NCBI GenBank assembly: GCA_040285825.1 | Contig: JAUPSS010000010.1 | Location: 62,001-126,000 of the forward strand | Reading direction: 5' to 3' | DNA length: 64,000 nt | Origin: Eukaryota sp. TZLM1-RC | Taxonomy: Eukaryota > Metamonada: BaSk clade | Part shown: in pieces, positions 1 through 9,645 of the stretch | How the letters are laid out: each line of letters starts with the position of its first letter | How positions within the stretch are numbered: position 1 is the first letter of the stretch | The notes under the pieces: generated by a model | Databases searched by the model: none | Seen by the model: only the letters and a program-made list of their open reading frames with translations | Told to the model about the DNA's origin: nothing | Translations under genes and position numbers: made by a program

Positions 1-401
1 GCTATCCATCCTTTAATGTGTGAATTAAAACAAGAATTTCCAGATGTTCATATAACTGCTTATATGGATGACATATCAATAATTGGTCCAATTGATTCAT
101 TGAGAACAATTGCTGAAATTGTTCAACAGCGCTATTATCAAATTGGTCTTTCTCTAAATATTTCCAAATGTTTATTGATTGGTAGAGAGCCTGCTGATCT
201 CATTATTGATGATCAAAGTGTTCCTTTTATCAAATATTTTGAATCAGGATTTCGTTTTTTAGGTTGTTATTTAGGCAATTTTGATGAAATTCGAAATCAA
301 CTTTCCTCTCTTTTGGATAACTTTGAAGAAGAATTGATGGTTCTTTCAGATTTAAATATTGAAAAACATCTTAAATTTTTCTTCCTCAGAATTTGTTATT
401 C
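1..401 (+). pseudogene. Family B RT fragment, palm to thumb (enters from left edge)
   Basis: The reading frame is already open at base 1 and contains the motif C stretch A-Y-M-D-D-I-S near base 58-78, followed by the thumb sequence that follows YMDD in family B (E-K-H-L-K-F-F near 361). It stops making sense at 401, where a family D piece begins. The same B element resumes at 1325, so this is the left half of an interrupted copy. RT activity is impossible as it stands: motifs A and B lie outside the window and the frame is broken by the insertion. Confidence 0.85.
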
Positions 402-1324
402 TAAAATTGTCAAAGATTTTTGAAAGCTTGGATTTTGATGTTAGACTTGGCTTGGCCAAGAAAAAGAATCCCGCTTTTGCAAATCTTTTACAAGATATGT
501 GTGACAGTACTTCTTCTGCCTTAGTAACAACAATTCCCCAAGTTTATGGTACTCTCTTAACTGATTCTGCTTGGACTCTGAATATGAGATTTCGTTCCTT
601 TATTTGGCCTGATAATTTACCTCATAATTTAATTTGTAAATGTTCTCGAGAATGTACAATTACTCATTTGTTAAATTTCAAACATTTTATTACTTTTAGA
701 AGCAAGGTTCATGATGCTGTAAGAGACCAGTTATATTGTATGTGTAAATCTCATAGAATTGAATCCTTCTTGGAACCTCTGTTGTCAAATCTGTTTGATG
801 CTGAAGATGATTTTCATAAGAATAATAGAGGTGATGTTGTATTACCTGGATTAGATGGAAGTTTCATTTTATTGGATGTAATGTCTGTTGATCCTTGTAA
901 TGCCTCAAATGAAAGGCTTGTTAATTCTGAAATTCATAATCCTCTTTCAAATGCTGAAAATTTCAAATTCAAAAAATACAATGAACCTTTGTCCAAATTG
1001 GCCAGTCTACAGCATGCAAAATACAATTTGTATCCATTTGTATTTTCCCTTTTTGGTTCACTTGCACCAACTGCTTTACGTTTTTTGGAAGATTTTGAAA
1101 TGATTGTAAAGAGAAGAACTGGCTGAAATTTCAACAGATTGTTTTGGCAAAATAGAATTGTGTTTTCTATTTTTAAAAGGATGTTGAAGATGGTTTCTGA
1201 TGCTTTGCTTTCTCTTGGATCTCACTATGAGAGAGTTGCATCTAGTGTTTTTGTTTTGGGAGAGATGGATTTTTTAGATGTTGATTTATAGGTTTTGAAT
1301 AAAATTAAAATTTTGGTTAAAAAA
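402..1324 (+). mobile_element. Family D 5'-truncated insertion in family B, with 14 bp TSD
   Basis: This holds the end of family D: the linker, the zinc motif, the RLE core R-G-D-X13-D, the stop codon at 1289-1291 and the short 3' UTR with AATAAA (about 1300) and an A-rich tail. The flanks carry the direct repeat AGAATTTGTTATTC at 388-401 and 1325-1338, so it is one clean insertion. Two lesions distinguish it from other D copies: the last zinc cysteine (H-L-L-N-C) is Phe here, near 675, and a TGA at 1124-1126 replaces an Arg codon. Confidence 0.93.
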
Positions 1325-1595
1325 AGAATTTGTTATTCAGGGAAATTTACTCATATTTTACGATCAACATCACCATCTATTTCTCTCGAATTTTGCAGAA
1401 TTTTTAATGACTTAAGAACAAAATTTTTGGCTATTTTGCTCGATATTGATTCTTCTTTTTTACGTAGTCATATTTTTTGTAGCACAGAATTGGGAGGCCT
1501 GGATTTTCACAAATCAAAATATTTGTGTAAAGCCGCATTCATCGGTGGAGGCAAAAATTTCGTTTTTGAATTTTTGAAACGTTTTCCTGAAAACC
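1325..1595 (+). pseudogene. Family B thumb, resumption after the D insertion
   Basis: It continues the B protein from I-C-Y-S-G-K-F-T-H through the conserved G-G-G-K-N-F-V-F-E-F to about residue P-E-N-Q-Q. At about 1595 the sequence passes into family A through the shared stretch ATTCATCAAAATATTTGACC, out of frame. The same B-to-A join is present at 23731, so it predates duplication. Confidence 0.85.
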
Positions 1596-2204
1596 AACAA
1601 TTCATCAAAATATTTGACCAAAGTTGCATTTATTGGTGGTGGAAAAAATTTTGTATTTGAATTCTCTAGAAGATATCCTTTTGCCGAAAATCTTCTTGAA
1701 ACTACAAATAGCCTATTCCTCGATAACTTAAGAGAAGAAATATCCAGTTTATCTCCCGACTTATGGCAATCATGTTTCCCCATATCCATTCAAGAAATTC
1801 CAGACAGAAGTTTGTATTCATTAAAATTTGCGTTGAAAAAGCTCCAACGACATCTCTTGAAAAAATTTGAAAGCAAGGATTTTATTGTTCGACTTAGCAC
1901 GGCTAAGAAAGAAAATCCTGCTTTTGCAAATTTTTTGATTGATTTGAAGGACAGTTCATCTGCAGTTTTGATAAATCAAATTCCCCAGATTTATGGCCTA
2001 CTTTTGAATGACGACCAATGGACCACTGCTATGAGAATGCGTTGTTATTTATGGCCTTGTAATTTGCCCAATGATTTGTTTTGAAAATGTGGAGCTGGTT
2101 TGACATTATCACATTTATTTAATTGTAATAGATTTATTTCCTATCGTTCTACGTTTCATGATGCAGTAAGAGATCAAATCCATGCAATGTGTAATTCCTA
2201 TCAT
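1596..2204 (+). pseudogene. Family A linker and zinc-motif fragment
   Basis: It encodes the A linker (S-L-S-P-D-L-W-Q-S-C) up to the zinc motif. A TGA at 2082-2084 replaces the first zinc cysteine; the identical stop occurs in another A copy at 15418. The copy breaks at about 2204 where inverted A sequence starts. Confidence 0.85.
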
Positions 2205-2871
2205 ATTTTTTTTTATTAATTTTAATTTATTTTCCAAACCACAGTCCGGGAGAGATGGATTTTTTAGATGTTGATTTATAGGTTTTGAATAAAATTAAAA
2301 TTTTGGTAAAAAAAACCACAGTCTAAAAGTCAATATCTTCAAAACAAGCTTCCACACCATCAAACCTCACAGCAGCAATGTGTTCGTAATGTGCACTGAC
2401 AGACATCAAAGCTTTCGAGATCATTTTAGGAATTGATTTGAAAATAGTAAAAACAATACGATTTAGCCACAAGCGACGATCAAAACGCTTATTCATTCTT
2501 CTTTTTACAAGATTTTCAAAATCATCAATAAAATTCATAGCAGTATTTCCAAGACGACCATATAACGATATAGCAAATGGGCAAATTTGGTAATCTACAT
2601 GGCGAACATGTTTCAATTCTTTTAAAGGATTTGCATATTTTTTTCGTTTGTACAATTCGGAGTCATCAAGGGGAGATACTTCGGATTGTGCATTTCTCAA
2701 GGCATTTTTCTTGCAAACATCCACTGTTACAACATCAACAACATTCATGACATCATCAAACGAGGGCACAACAACATCAGCACGTCGTTTTCCATATTCT
2801 GAATCTCTTACGCTTTCATTTATATCAAGAGACCTCAGCAAAGGTTCTACAAAAGATTCAATATGATAGGA
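2205..2871 (-). pseudogene. Family A RLE domain and 3' end, inverted
   Basis: Read on the minus strand it gives the A endonuclease R-R-A-D-X13-D, the conserved C-terminal block R-L-W-L-N-R-I-V-F-T-I-F and the ending F-E-D-I-D-F-stop, then an A 3' UTR. It is split at 2247-2312 by a tiny family D insertion. At 2872-2882 there is about 10 bp of filler and the strand flips, so it is the left arm of an inverted A/A join. Confidence 0.88.
2247..2312 (+). mobile_element. 66 bp family D insertion with 11 bp TSD
   Basis: Only the last about 12 codons, stop, 3' UTR and A-tail of family D are present, flanked by AAACCACAGTC at 2236-2246 and 2313-2323. This is a real, extremely 5'-truncated retrotransposition event, not random similarity, because the host A sequence reads through when it is left out. 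Confidence 0.9.
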
Positions 2872-5310
2872 TCCAGCTATATGATATCCAGCTGAATTTC
2901 TTAATTTGGATAAACCACCTGCTTCACAATTTTGGAAACAAAATCCACTTTCTGAAAAAGAAGTTGAAACGGCCATTTTTCGTCTTCCATCTGGAAAAGC
3001 TCCAGGTCCATCTGGAATAACTTTTGATATGTTGAAATCCGTGTGCCGCCAAAATTCCTTTATTATTAAAGATTTATGTTTCTTTTTTCAAGATGTTTTG
3101 ACAATGAAAATTGTTCCACCCAAAGAATTAAGTGCATCACGGTCAGTGGCTTTAACTAAACCTAATGGAAAAGTTCGCCCAATTGCTATTGGTGAAGCCA
3201 TTTATCGCCTGATGTCTTCAGTAATTTTTAACCGAGTTTCAACAAAAGCTAAAGAATACTTTTCTCCATTCCAGTATGGAATCAAAACCATAGATGGAAC
3301 TTCAGTTGCGGCTTTGACATCTGATCTATTTTTCAATTGTCACGAAAATAGTTGCATTTTTAATCTTGATTTCAAAAATGCTTTCAATTCAGTGAAAAGA
3401 GATTCAATTTGGAAAGAAATCAAATCAAATTTTCCTGAACTCGAAACCTTTTTTATAGGTTTTATGGTAATTCATCTGATTTAATTTTTAATTCCTTTAA
3501 TCTTGATTCTTTATCAGGAGTTAAACAAGGAGACCCTTTAGGTCCTTTCTTTTTTTGTCTTGCAATTCACCCAATCTTGAAAAAATTAAAAGAAGAAAAT
3601 TCTGACCTTCAAGTGGTAGCCTACATGGATGACATTTCTTGTATTGGTCCTGAAAGTACAATTAATAGGGTTGCTAATGAAGCTGCTACATTATACCAAT
3701 CCATAGGTCTTGAGTTGAATGTTCAAAAATGTTTTTGTATTTCTAGGAAAAATGTTAAGTTAATAATTAATTCCCTCGAAGTTCCATATATTGATTATAC
3801 TTCAACTAGTTTCTGCTTTCTTGGTTGCTATTTAGGTTCCGCCGAAAAGACACTTGATAGCCTTGAAAACTATTTAAATTCAATTAAAAAAGAGCTAGAA
3901 GTCATAAAGACCCTTGAATTGGAAAAACATCTTAAGTTTTTTCTTTTGAAAATTTGTTATGCTGGAAAAATTACTCATTTACTGAGATCATTACCTCCAT
4001 CCCTAACTTACAATTTTTGTAGACAATTTAACAAAATACGTACTGAATTTTTGGCTTATTTAATGTCTGTTGATCCATCAATTTTGAAAAATCATATTTT
4101 TTCTGATGCTCAACTTGGCGGTGTTGGATTCAATTCATCAAAATATTTGACCAAAGCTGCATTTATTGGTGGTGGAAAAATTTTGTATTTGAATTCTCTA
4201 GAAGATATTCTTTGCAGAAAATCTTCTTGAAACTACAAATAGCCTATTCCTCGATAACTTAAGAGAAGAAATATCCAGTTTATCTCCCGACTTATGGCAA
4301 TCATGTTTCCCCATATCCATTCAAGAAATTCCAGACAGAAGTTTATATTCATTAAAATTTGCGCTGAAAAAGCTCCAACGACATCTTTTGAAAAATTTGA
4401 AAGCAAGGATTTTATTGTTCGACTTAGCACGGCTAAGAAAGAAAAATCCTGCTTTTGCAAATTTTTTGATTGATTTGAAGGACAGTTCATCTGCAGTTTT
4501 GATAGATCAAATTCCCCAGATTTATGGCCTATTTTTGAATGACGACCAATGGACTACTGCTATGAGAATGCGTTGTTATTTATGGCCTTGTACATTGCCC
4601 AATGATTTGTTTTGCAAATGTGGAGCTGGTTTGACATTATCACATTTATTCAATTATAATAGATTTATTTCCTATCGTTCTACGTTGCATGATGCAGTCA
4701 GAGATCAAATCCATGCAATGTGTAATTCCTATCATATTGAATCTTTTGTAGAACCTTTGTTGAGGTCTCTTGATATAAATGAAAGCGTAAGAGATTCAGA
4801 ATATGGAAAACGACGTGCTGATGTTGTTGTGCCCTCGTTTGATGATGTCATGAATGTTGTTGATGTCGTAACAGTGGATGTTTGCAAGAAAAATGCCTTG
4901 AGAAATGCACAATCCGAAGTATCTCCCCTTGATGACTCCGAATTGTACAAACGAAAAAAATATGCAAATCCTTTAAAAGAATTGAAACATGTTCGCCATG
5001 TAGATTACCAAATTTGCCCATTTGCTATATCGTTATATGGTCGTCTTGGAAATACTGCAATGAATTTTATTGATGATTTTGAAAATCTTGTGAAAAGAAG
5101 AATGAATAAGCGTTTTGATCGTCGCCTGTGGCTAAATCGTATTGTTTTTACTATTTTCAAATCAATTCCTAAAATGATTTCGAAAGCTTTGATGTCTGTC
5201 AGTGCACATTACGAAGAAATTGCTGTTGTGAGGTTTGATGGTGTGTAAGCTTGTTTTGAAGATATTGACTTTTAGACTGTGGTTTAACAATAAATTAAAA
5301 ATTAAAAAAA
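2872..5310 (+). pseudogene. Family A RT to RLE copy, frameshifted
   Basis: It covers about 2.4 kb of A: P-S-G-K-A-P-G-P-S-G at about 2990, motif A F-N-L-D-F-K near 3358, motif B near 3520, Y-M-D-D near 3625, thumb, linker, zinc motif, RLE R-R-A-D near 4815, and the 3' UTR ending about 5310. One-base indels break the frame at about 3450, 4180, 4205, 4390 and 4440, and a TAA replaces a sense codon near 5247. The indels at 4180 and 4205 are shared with the copy at 9632-11935, so the two are close relatives. Confidence 0.9.
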
Positions 5311-5424
5311 ACGGGATTCTTTTCTTTAGCCAAGCTAAGACGAACAGTGAAATCCAAGTTTTCAAAAACTTTTAATATCTTTTTCTGCAATTTAGCATAT
5401 GCAAATTTCAAGGAAATCAAACTC
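5311..5424 (-). pseudogene. Family B linker fragment
   Basis: On the minus strand this is about 110 bp of the B linker (R-L-S-L-A-K-E-K-N-P). It is joined without a tail to family A at about 5425, so it is a rearrangement product, not an insertion end. Confidence 0.8.
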
Positions 5425-7555
5425 AAATAACTTTTGATATGCTGAAATCTGTGTGCCGCCAAAATTCCTTTATTATTAAAGATTTATGTTCCTTTTTTTC
5501 AAGATGTTTTGACAATGAAAATTGTTCCACCTAAAGAATTAAGTGCATCACGGTTAGTGGCTTTAACTAAACCTAATGGAAAAAGTTCGCCCAATTGCTA
5601 TTGGTGAAGCCATTTATCGCCTGATGTCTTCAGTAATTTTTAACCGAGTTTCAACAAAAGCTAATGAATACTTTTTATCCATTCCAATATGGAATCAAAA
5701 CCATAGATGGAGCTTCAGTTGCGGCTTTGACATCTGATCTATTTTTCAATTGTCACGAAAATAGTTGCATTTTTAATCTTGATTTCAAAAATGCTTTCAA
5801 TTCAGTGAAAAGAGATTCAATTTGGAAAGAAATCAAATCAAATTTTCCTGAACTCGAAACCTTTTTTTATAGGTTTTATGGTAATTCATCTGATTTAATT
5901 TTTAATTCTTTTAATCTTGATTCTTTATCAGGAGTTAAACAAGGAGACCCTTTAGGTCCTTTCTTTTTTTGTCTTGCAATTCACCCAATTTTGAAAAAAA
6001 TTAAAAGAAGAAAATTCTGACCTTCAAGTGGTAGCATACATGGATGACATTTCTTGTATTGGTCCAGAAAATACAATTAATAGGGTTGCTAATGAAGCTG
6101 CTACATTATACCAATCCATAGGTCTTGAGTTGAATGTTCAAAATGTTTTTGTATTTCTAGGAAAAATGTTAAGTTAATAATTAATTCCCTCGAAGTTCCA
6201 TATATTGATTATACTTCAACTAGTTTCTGCTTTCTTGGTTGCTATTTAGGTTCCGCCGAAAAGACACTTGATAGCCTTGAAAACTATTTAAATTCAATTA
6301 AAAAAGAGCTAGAAGTCATAAAGACCCTTGAATTGGAAAAACATCTTAAGTTTTTTCTTTTGAAAATTTGTTATGCTGGAAAAATTACTCATTTACTGAG
6401 ATCATTACCTCCATCCCTAACTTACAATTTTTGTAGACAATTTAACAAAATACGTACTGAATTTTTGGCTTATTTAATGTCTGTTGATCCATCAATTTTG
6501 AAAAATCATATTTTTTCTGATGTTCAACTTGGCGGTGTTGGATTCAATTCATCAAAATATTTGACCAAAGCTGCATTTATTGGTGGTGGAAAAAATTTTG
6601 TATTTGAATTCTCTAGAAGATATTCTTTTGCAGAAAATCTTCTTGAAACTTCAAATAGCCTATTCCTCGATAACTTAAGAGAAGAAATATCCAGTTTATC
6701 TCCCGACTTATGGCAATCATGTTTCCCCATATCCATTCAAGAAATTCCAGACAGAAGTTTGTATTCTTTAAAATTTGCGTTGAAAAAGCTCCAACGACAT
6801 CTCTTGAAAAAATTTGAAAGCAAGGATTTTATTGTTCGACTTAGCACGGCTAAGAAAGAAAATCCTGCTTTTGCAAATTTTTTGATTGATTTGAAGGACA
6901 GTTCATCTGCAGTTTTGATAAATCAAGTTCCCCAGATTTATGGCCTACTTTTGAATGACGACCAATGGACCACTGCTATGAGAATGCGTTGTTATTTATG
7001 GCCTTGTAATTTGCCCAATGATTTGTTTTGCAAATGTGGAGCTGGTTTGACATTATCACATTTATTTAATTGTAATAGATTTATTTCCTATCGTTCTACG
7101 TTGCATGATGCAGTCAGAGATCAAATCCATGCAATGTGTAATTCCTATCATATTGAATCTTTTGTAGAACCTTTGCTGAGGTCTCTTGATATAAATGAAA
7201 GCGTAAGAGATTCAGAATATGGAAAACGACGTGCTGATGTTGTTGTGCCCTCGTTTGATGATGTCATGAATGTTGTTGATGTTGTAACAGTGGATGTTTG
7301 CAAGAAAAATGCCTTGAGAAATGCACAATCCGAAGTATCCCCCCTTGATGACTCCGAATTGTACAAACGGAAAAAGTATGCAAATCCTTTAAAAGAATTG
7401 AAACATGTTCGCCATGTAGATTACCAAATTTGCCCATTTGCTATATCGTTGTATGGTCGTCTTGGAAAAACTGCTTTGAATTTTATTGATGATTTTGAAA
7501 ATCTTGTAAAAAAAAGAATGAATAAGCGTTTTGATCGTCGCTTGTGGCTAAATTT
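5425..7555 (+). pseudogene. Family A RT to RLE copy, multiply frameshifted
   Basis: It runs from just after the P-G-P-S-G box to the R-L-W-L-N block of A. The RT half has many one-base indels (about 5500, 5580, 5670, 6000, 6147), so it is dead. The second half is open. It ends at TGTGGCTAAAT (7545-7555), the target site of the B insertion seen intact at 11936-14457, so this is one flank of a duplicated copy of that insertion. Confidence 0.88.
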
Positions 7556-7688
7556 TTTTTTCAATAAATTGAAATTTATTTTCAACGCTAACAAAACATT
7601 AAACAAAAAACTAGAACTCAATATCCTCAATACACGCATCAACATCATCAAATCTTTTCAGCACGCGATTTTCATACTCTATTCCTAA
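6333..7688 (+). CDS. Open frame: family A thumb-zinc-RLE reading into antisense B
   Basis: The 451-residue frame starts at E-K-H-L-K-F-F in the A thumb and carries the linker, C-X-C-X7-H-X3-C, R-R-A-D-X13-D and R-L-W-L-N. After about residue 407 it reads antisense family B sequence and ends at a chance stop. It lacks the RT catalytic core, so at most it could make an endonuclease-only protein. The start is arbitrary: an upstream frameshift, not a promoter, sets it. Confidence 0.6.
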   Translation: MEKHLKFFLLKICYAGKITHLLRSLPPSLTYNFCRQFNKIRTEFLAYLMSVDPSILKNHIFSDVQLGGVGFNSSKYLTKAAFIGGGKNFVFEFSRRYSFAENLLETSNSLFLDNLREEISSLSPDLWQSCFPISIQEIPDRSLYSLKFALKKLQRHLLKKFESKDFIVRLSTAKKENPAFANFLIDLKDSSSAVLINQVPQIYGLLLNDDQWTTAMRMRCYLWPCNLPNDLFCKCGAGLTLSHLFNCNRFISYRSTLHDAVRDQIHAMCNSYHIESFVEPLLRSLDINESVRDSEYGKRRADVVVPSFDDVMNVVDVVTVDVCKKNALRNAQSEVSPLDDSELYKRKKYANPLKELKHVRHVDYQICPFAISLYGRLGKTALNFIDDFENLVKKRMNKRFDRRLWLNFFFNKLKFIFNANKTLNKKLELNILNTRINIIKSFQHAIFILYS

Positions 7689-8312
7689 TTGTAACAGTGC
7701 TTTGGTCAACATTTCTGGAATTGCTTTAAGAATACTAAAAACAATTCTATTATGCCAGAAATTGAAGTTCAATTCTTTTCCTGCTCTTTCTTTTATTAAA
7801 CTTCTGAAAAATATGACTACGTAAAAAAGAAGAATCAATATCGAGCAAATTAGCCAAAAATTTTTGTTCTTAATTCATTAAAAATTCTGCAAAATTCGAG
7901 AGAAATAGATGGTGATGTTGATCGTAAAATATGAGTAAATTTCCCTGAATAACAAATTCTGAGGAAGAAAAATTTAAGATGTTTTTCAATATTTAAATCT
8001 GAAAGAACCATCAATTCTTCTTCAAAATTATCCAAAAGAGAGGAAAGTTGATTTCGAATTTCATCAAAATTGCCTAAATAACAACCTAAAAAACGAAATC
8101 CTGATTCAAAATAATTGATAAAAGGAACACTTTGATCATCAATAAAGAGATCAGCAGGCTCTCTACCAATCAATAAACATTTGGAAATATTTAGAGAAAG
8201 ACCAATTTGCTAATAGCGCTGTTGAACAATTTCAGCAATTGTTCTCAATGAATCAATTGGACCAATTATTGATATGTCATCCATATAAGCAGTTATATGA
8301 ACATCTGGAAAT
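7556..8312 (-). pseudogene. Internally deleted family B copy: RT thumb joined to 3' end
   Basis: On the minus strand the order is B RT (from just after YMDD) to R-S-H-I-F, then a direct jump at about 7808 to the last about 80 residues of B (R-I-V-F-S-I-L-K … F-I/E-D-I-E-F) and the 3' UTR. Linker, zinc motif and RLE core are missing. The same deletion join occurs at about 12190, so it was made once and duplicated. Its 5' side changes at 8313 to a B RLE piece. Confidence 0.85.
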
Positions 8313-9169
8313 TCTTTTCCTGCTCTTTCTTTTATTAAACTTCTGAAATCTTTAAGAAATTTAATGCCAGATATTCCAATGTTACCAAAAAGAGAAACAG
8401 CAAATGGAACCAACTGATACTTGACATGCTCAACACGTCCTAGCTGAGATAAGGGTTCATTGTACTTTTTGATTTTGCTCTTTTCAGCAAAGCAAAGTGG
8501 AGTTTCATCTCTTTTAGCAAAATCAATTGCTGAGTCTTTACAAACATCAACAGTAACAACATCAACAACTTTAATAACACCATCAGACGCAGGGGTAATT
8601 AAATCAGCACGGCGTTTCCCAAAAGTATTTTCATCTTCATTTTCAGATGACAACCTTCGCACAAGTGGTTCAACAAAAGCTTCAATGTGATGACTTTTGC
8701 ACATAGCGTATAGTTGGTCTCTAACAGCATCGTGAACAACTGAGCGATATGTAATATTAAATTTGCAATTAAATAAATGATTCAGATTAATGAACTGACC
8801 ACAACGACAAATCAAATCATTTGGCACACTACATGGCCACAGAAAACACCTCATCCTGAAGGCAGTTTTCCATTGATGATCATTTAATAATAGACCATAT
8901 ACATTTGGAATCTGGGAAATAAGACAACTTGAGCTACTTTCCTTAAGGTCAATTAAAAAGTTTGCAAAAACGGGATTCTTTTCTTTAGCCAAGCTAAGAC
9001 GAACAGTGAAATCCAAGTTTTCAAAAACTTTTAATATCTTTTTCTGCAATTTAGTATATGCAAATTTCAAGGAAATCAAACTCCTGGGTGGAATTTCTTG
9101 AATATCAGCAGGAAAGCATTTGGACCATATGTGAGGAGAGATGCATTCAATTTCACTCTGCAAGGACAC
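8210..9169 (-). CDS. Open frame: family B linker-zinc-RLE fused to B RT motif C
   Basis: The 319-residue frame reads S-L-Q-S-E-I-E, the linker, C-R-C…H-L-F-N-C, R-R-A-D-X13-D, and at about residue 285 (R-A-G-K) jumps back to the RT segment E-F-P-D-V…Y-M-D-D. The domain order is therefore RLE then RT, the reverse of the normal order. The same fusion is at 23101 on the plus strand. Probably not functional: RT motifs A and B are absent. Confidence 0.65.
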   Translation of the reverse strand: MSLQSEIECISPHIWSKCFPADIQEIPPRSLISLKFAYTKLQKKILKVFENLDFTVRLSLAKEKNPVFANFLIDLKESSSSCLISQIPNVYGLLLNDHQWKTAFRMRCFLWPCSVPNDLICRCGQFINLNHLFNCKFNITYRSVVHDAVRDQLYAMCKSHHIEAFVEPLVRRLSSENEDENTFGKRRADLITPASDGVIKVVDVVTVDVCKDSAIDFAKRDETPLCFAEKSKIKKYNEPLSQLGRVEHVKYQLVPFAVSLFGNIGISGIKFLKDFRSLIKERAGKEFPDVHITAYMDDISIIGPIDSLRTIAEIVQQRY

Positions 9170-9209
9170 TAAATAGTCACTAACACAACATTAGTGACTA
9201 TTTCAGTAA
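9168..9209. repeat. Fold-back hairpin at a B/A join
   Basis: AAATAGTCACTAA and TTAGTGACTATTT form a 13 bp inverted repeat with a loop of about 7 bp. One arm is native B sequence (it encodes S-D-Y-L-V). The other arm has no A or B counterpart and looks like a snap-back copy. Family B lies on one side and inverted A on the other. Confidence 0.8.
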
Positions 9210-9631
9210 ATGAGTAATTTTTCCAGCATAACAAATTTTCAAAAGAAAAAACTTAAGATGTTTTTCCAATTCAAGGGTCTTTATGACTTCTAGCTCTTTT
9301 TTAATTGAATTTAAATAGTTTTCAAGGCTATCAAGTGTCTTTTCGGCGGAACCTAAATAGCAACCAAGAAAGCAGAAACTAGTTGAAGTATAATCAATAT
9401 ATGGAACTTCGAGGGAATTAATTATTAACTTAACATTTTTCCTAGAAATACAAAAACATTTTTGAACATTCAACTCAAGACCTATGGATTGGTATAATGT
9501 AGCAGCTTCATTAGCAACCCTATTAATTGTACTTTCAGGACCAATACAAGAAATGTCATCCATGTAGGCTACCACTTGAAGGTCAGAATTTTCTTCTTTT
9601 AATTTTTTCAAGATTGGGTGAATTGCAAGAC
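9210..9631 (-). pseudogene. Family A RT fragment with YMDD, to thumb
   Basis: The frame of about 137 residues on the minus strand holds A-Y-M-D-D-I-S and the thumb up to I-T-H-L-L. It joins plus-strand family A head-to-head at about 9631. Confidence 0.85.
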
Positions 9632-9645
9632 ACCCACTTGCTCCT

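Larger units (their letters stand above)
5425..8220 (+). repeat. Direct segmental duplication 1, left copy
   Basis: It matches about 9814-12605 (offset about 4385 bp), including the A-to-B insertion join at 7555 and the B internal-deletion join at 7808. The left copy has far more indels than the right. Confidence 0.75.

Noticed and set aside
2648-2866. Repeated 72-codon frames opposite the family A endonuclease (also at 4732, 7148, 11530, 15537, 27689)
   Set aside because: They are antisense shadows of the conserved A RLE; they recur only because the sense strand recurs.
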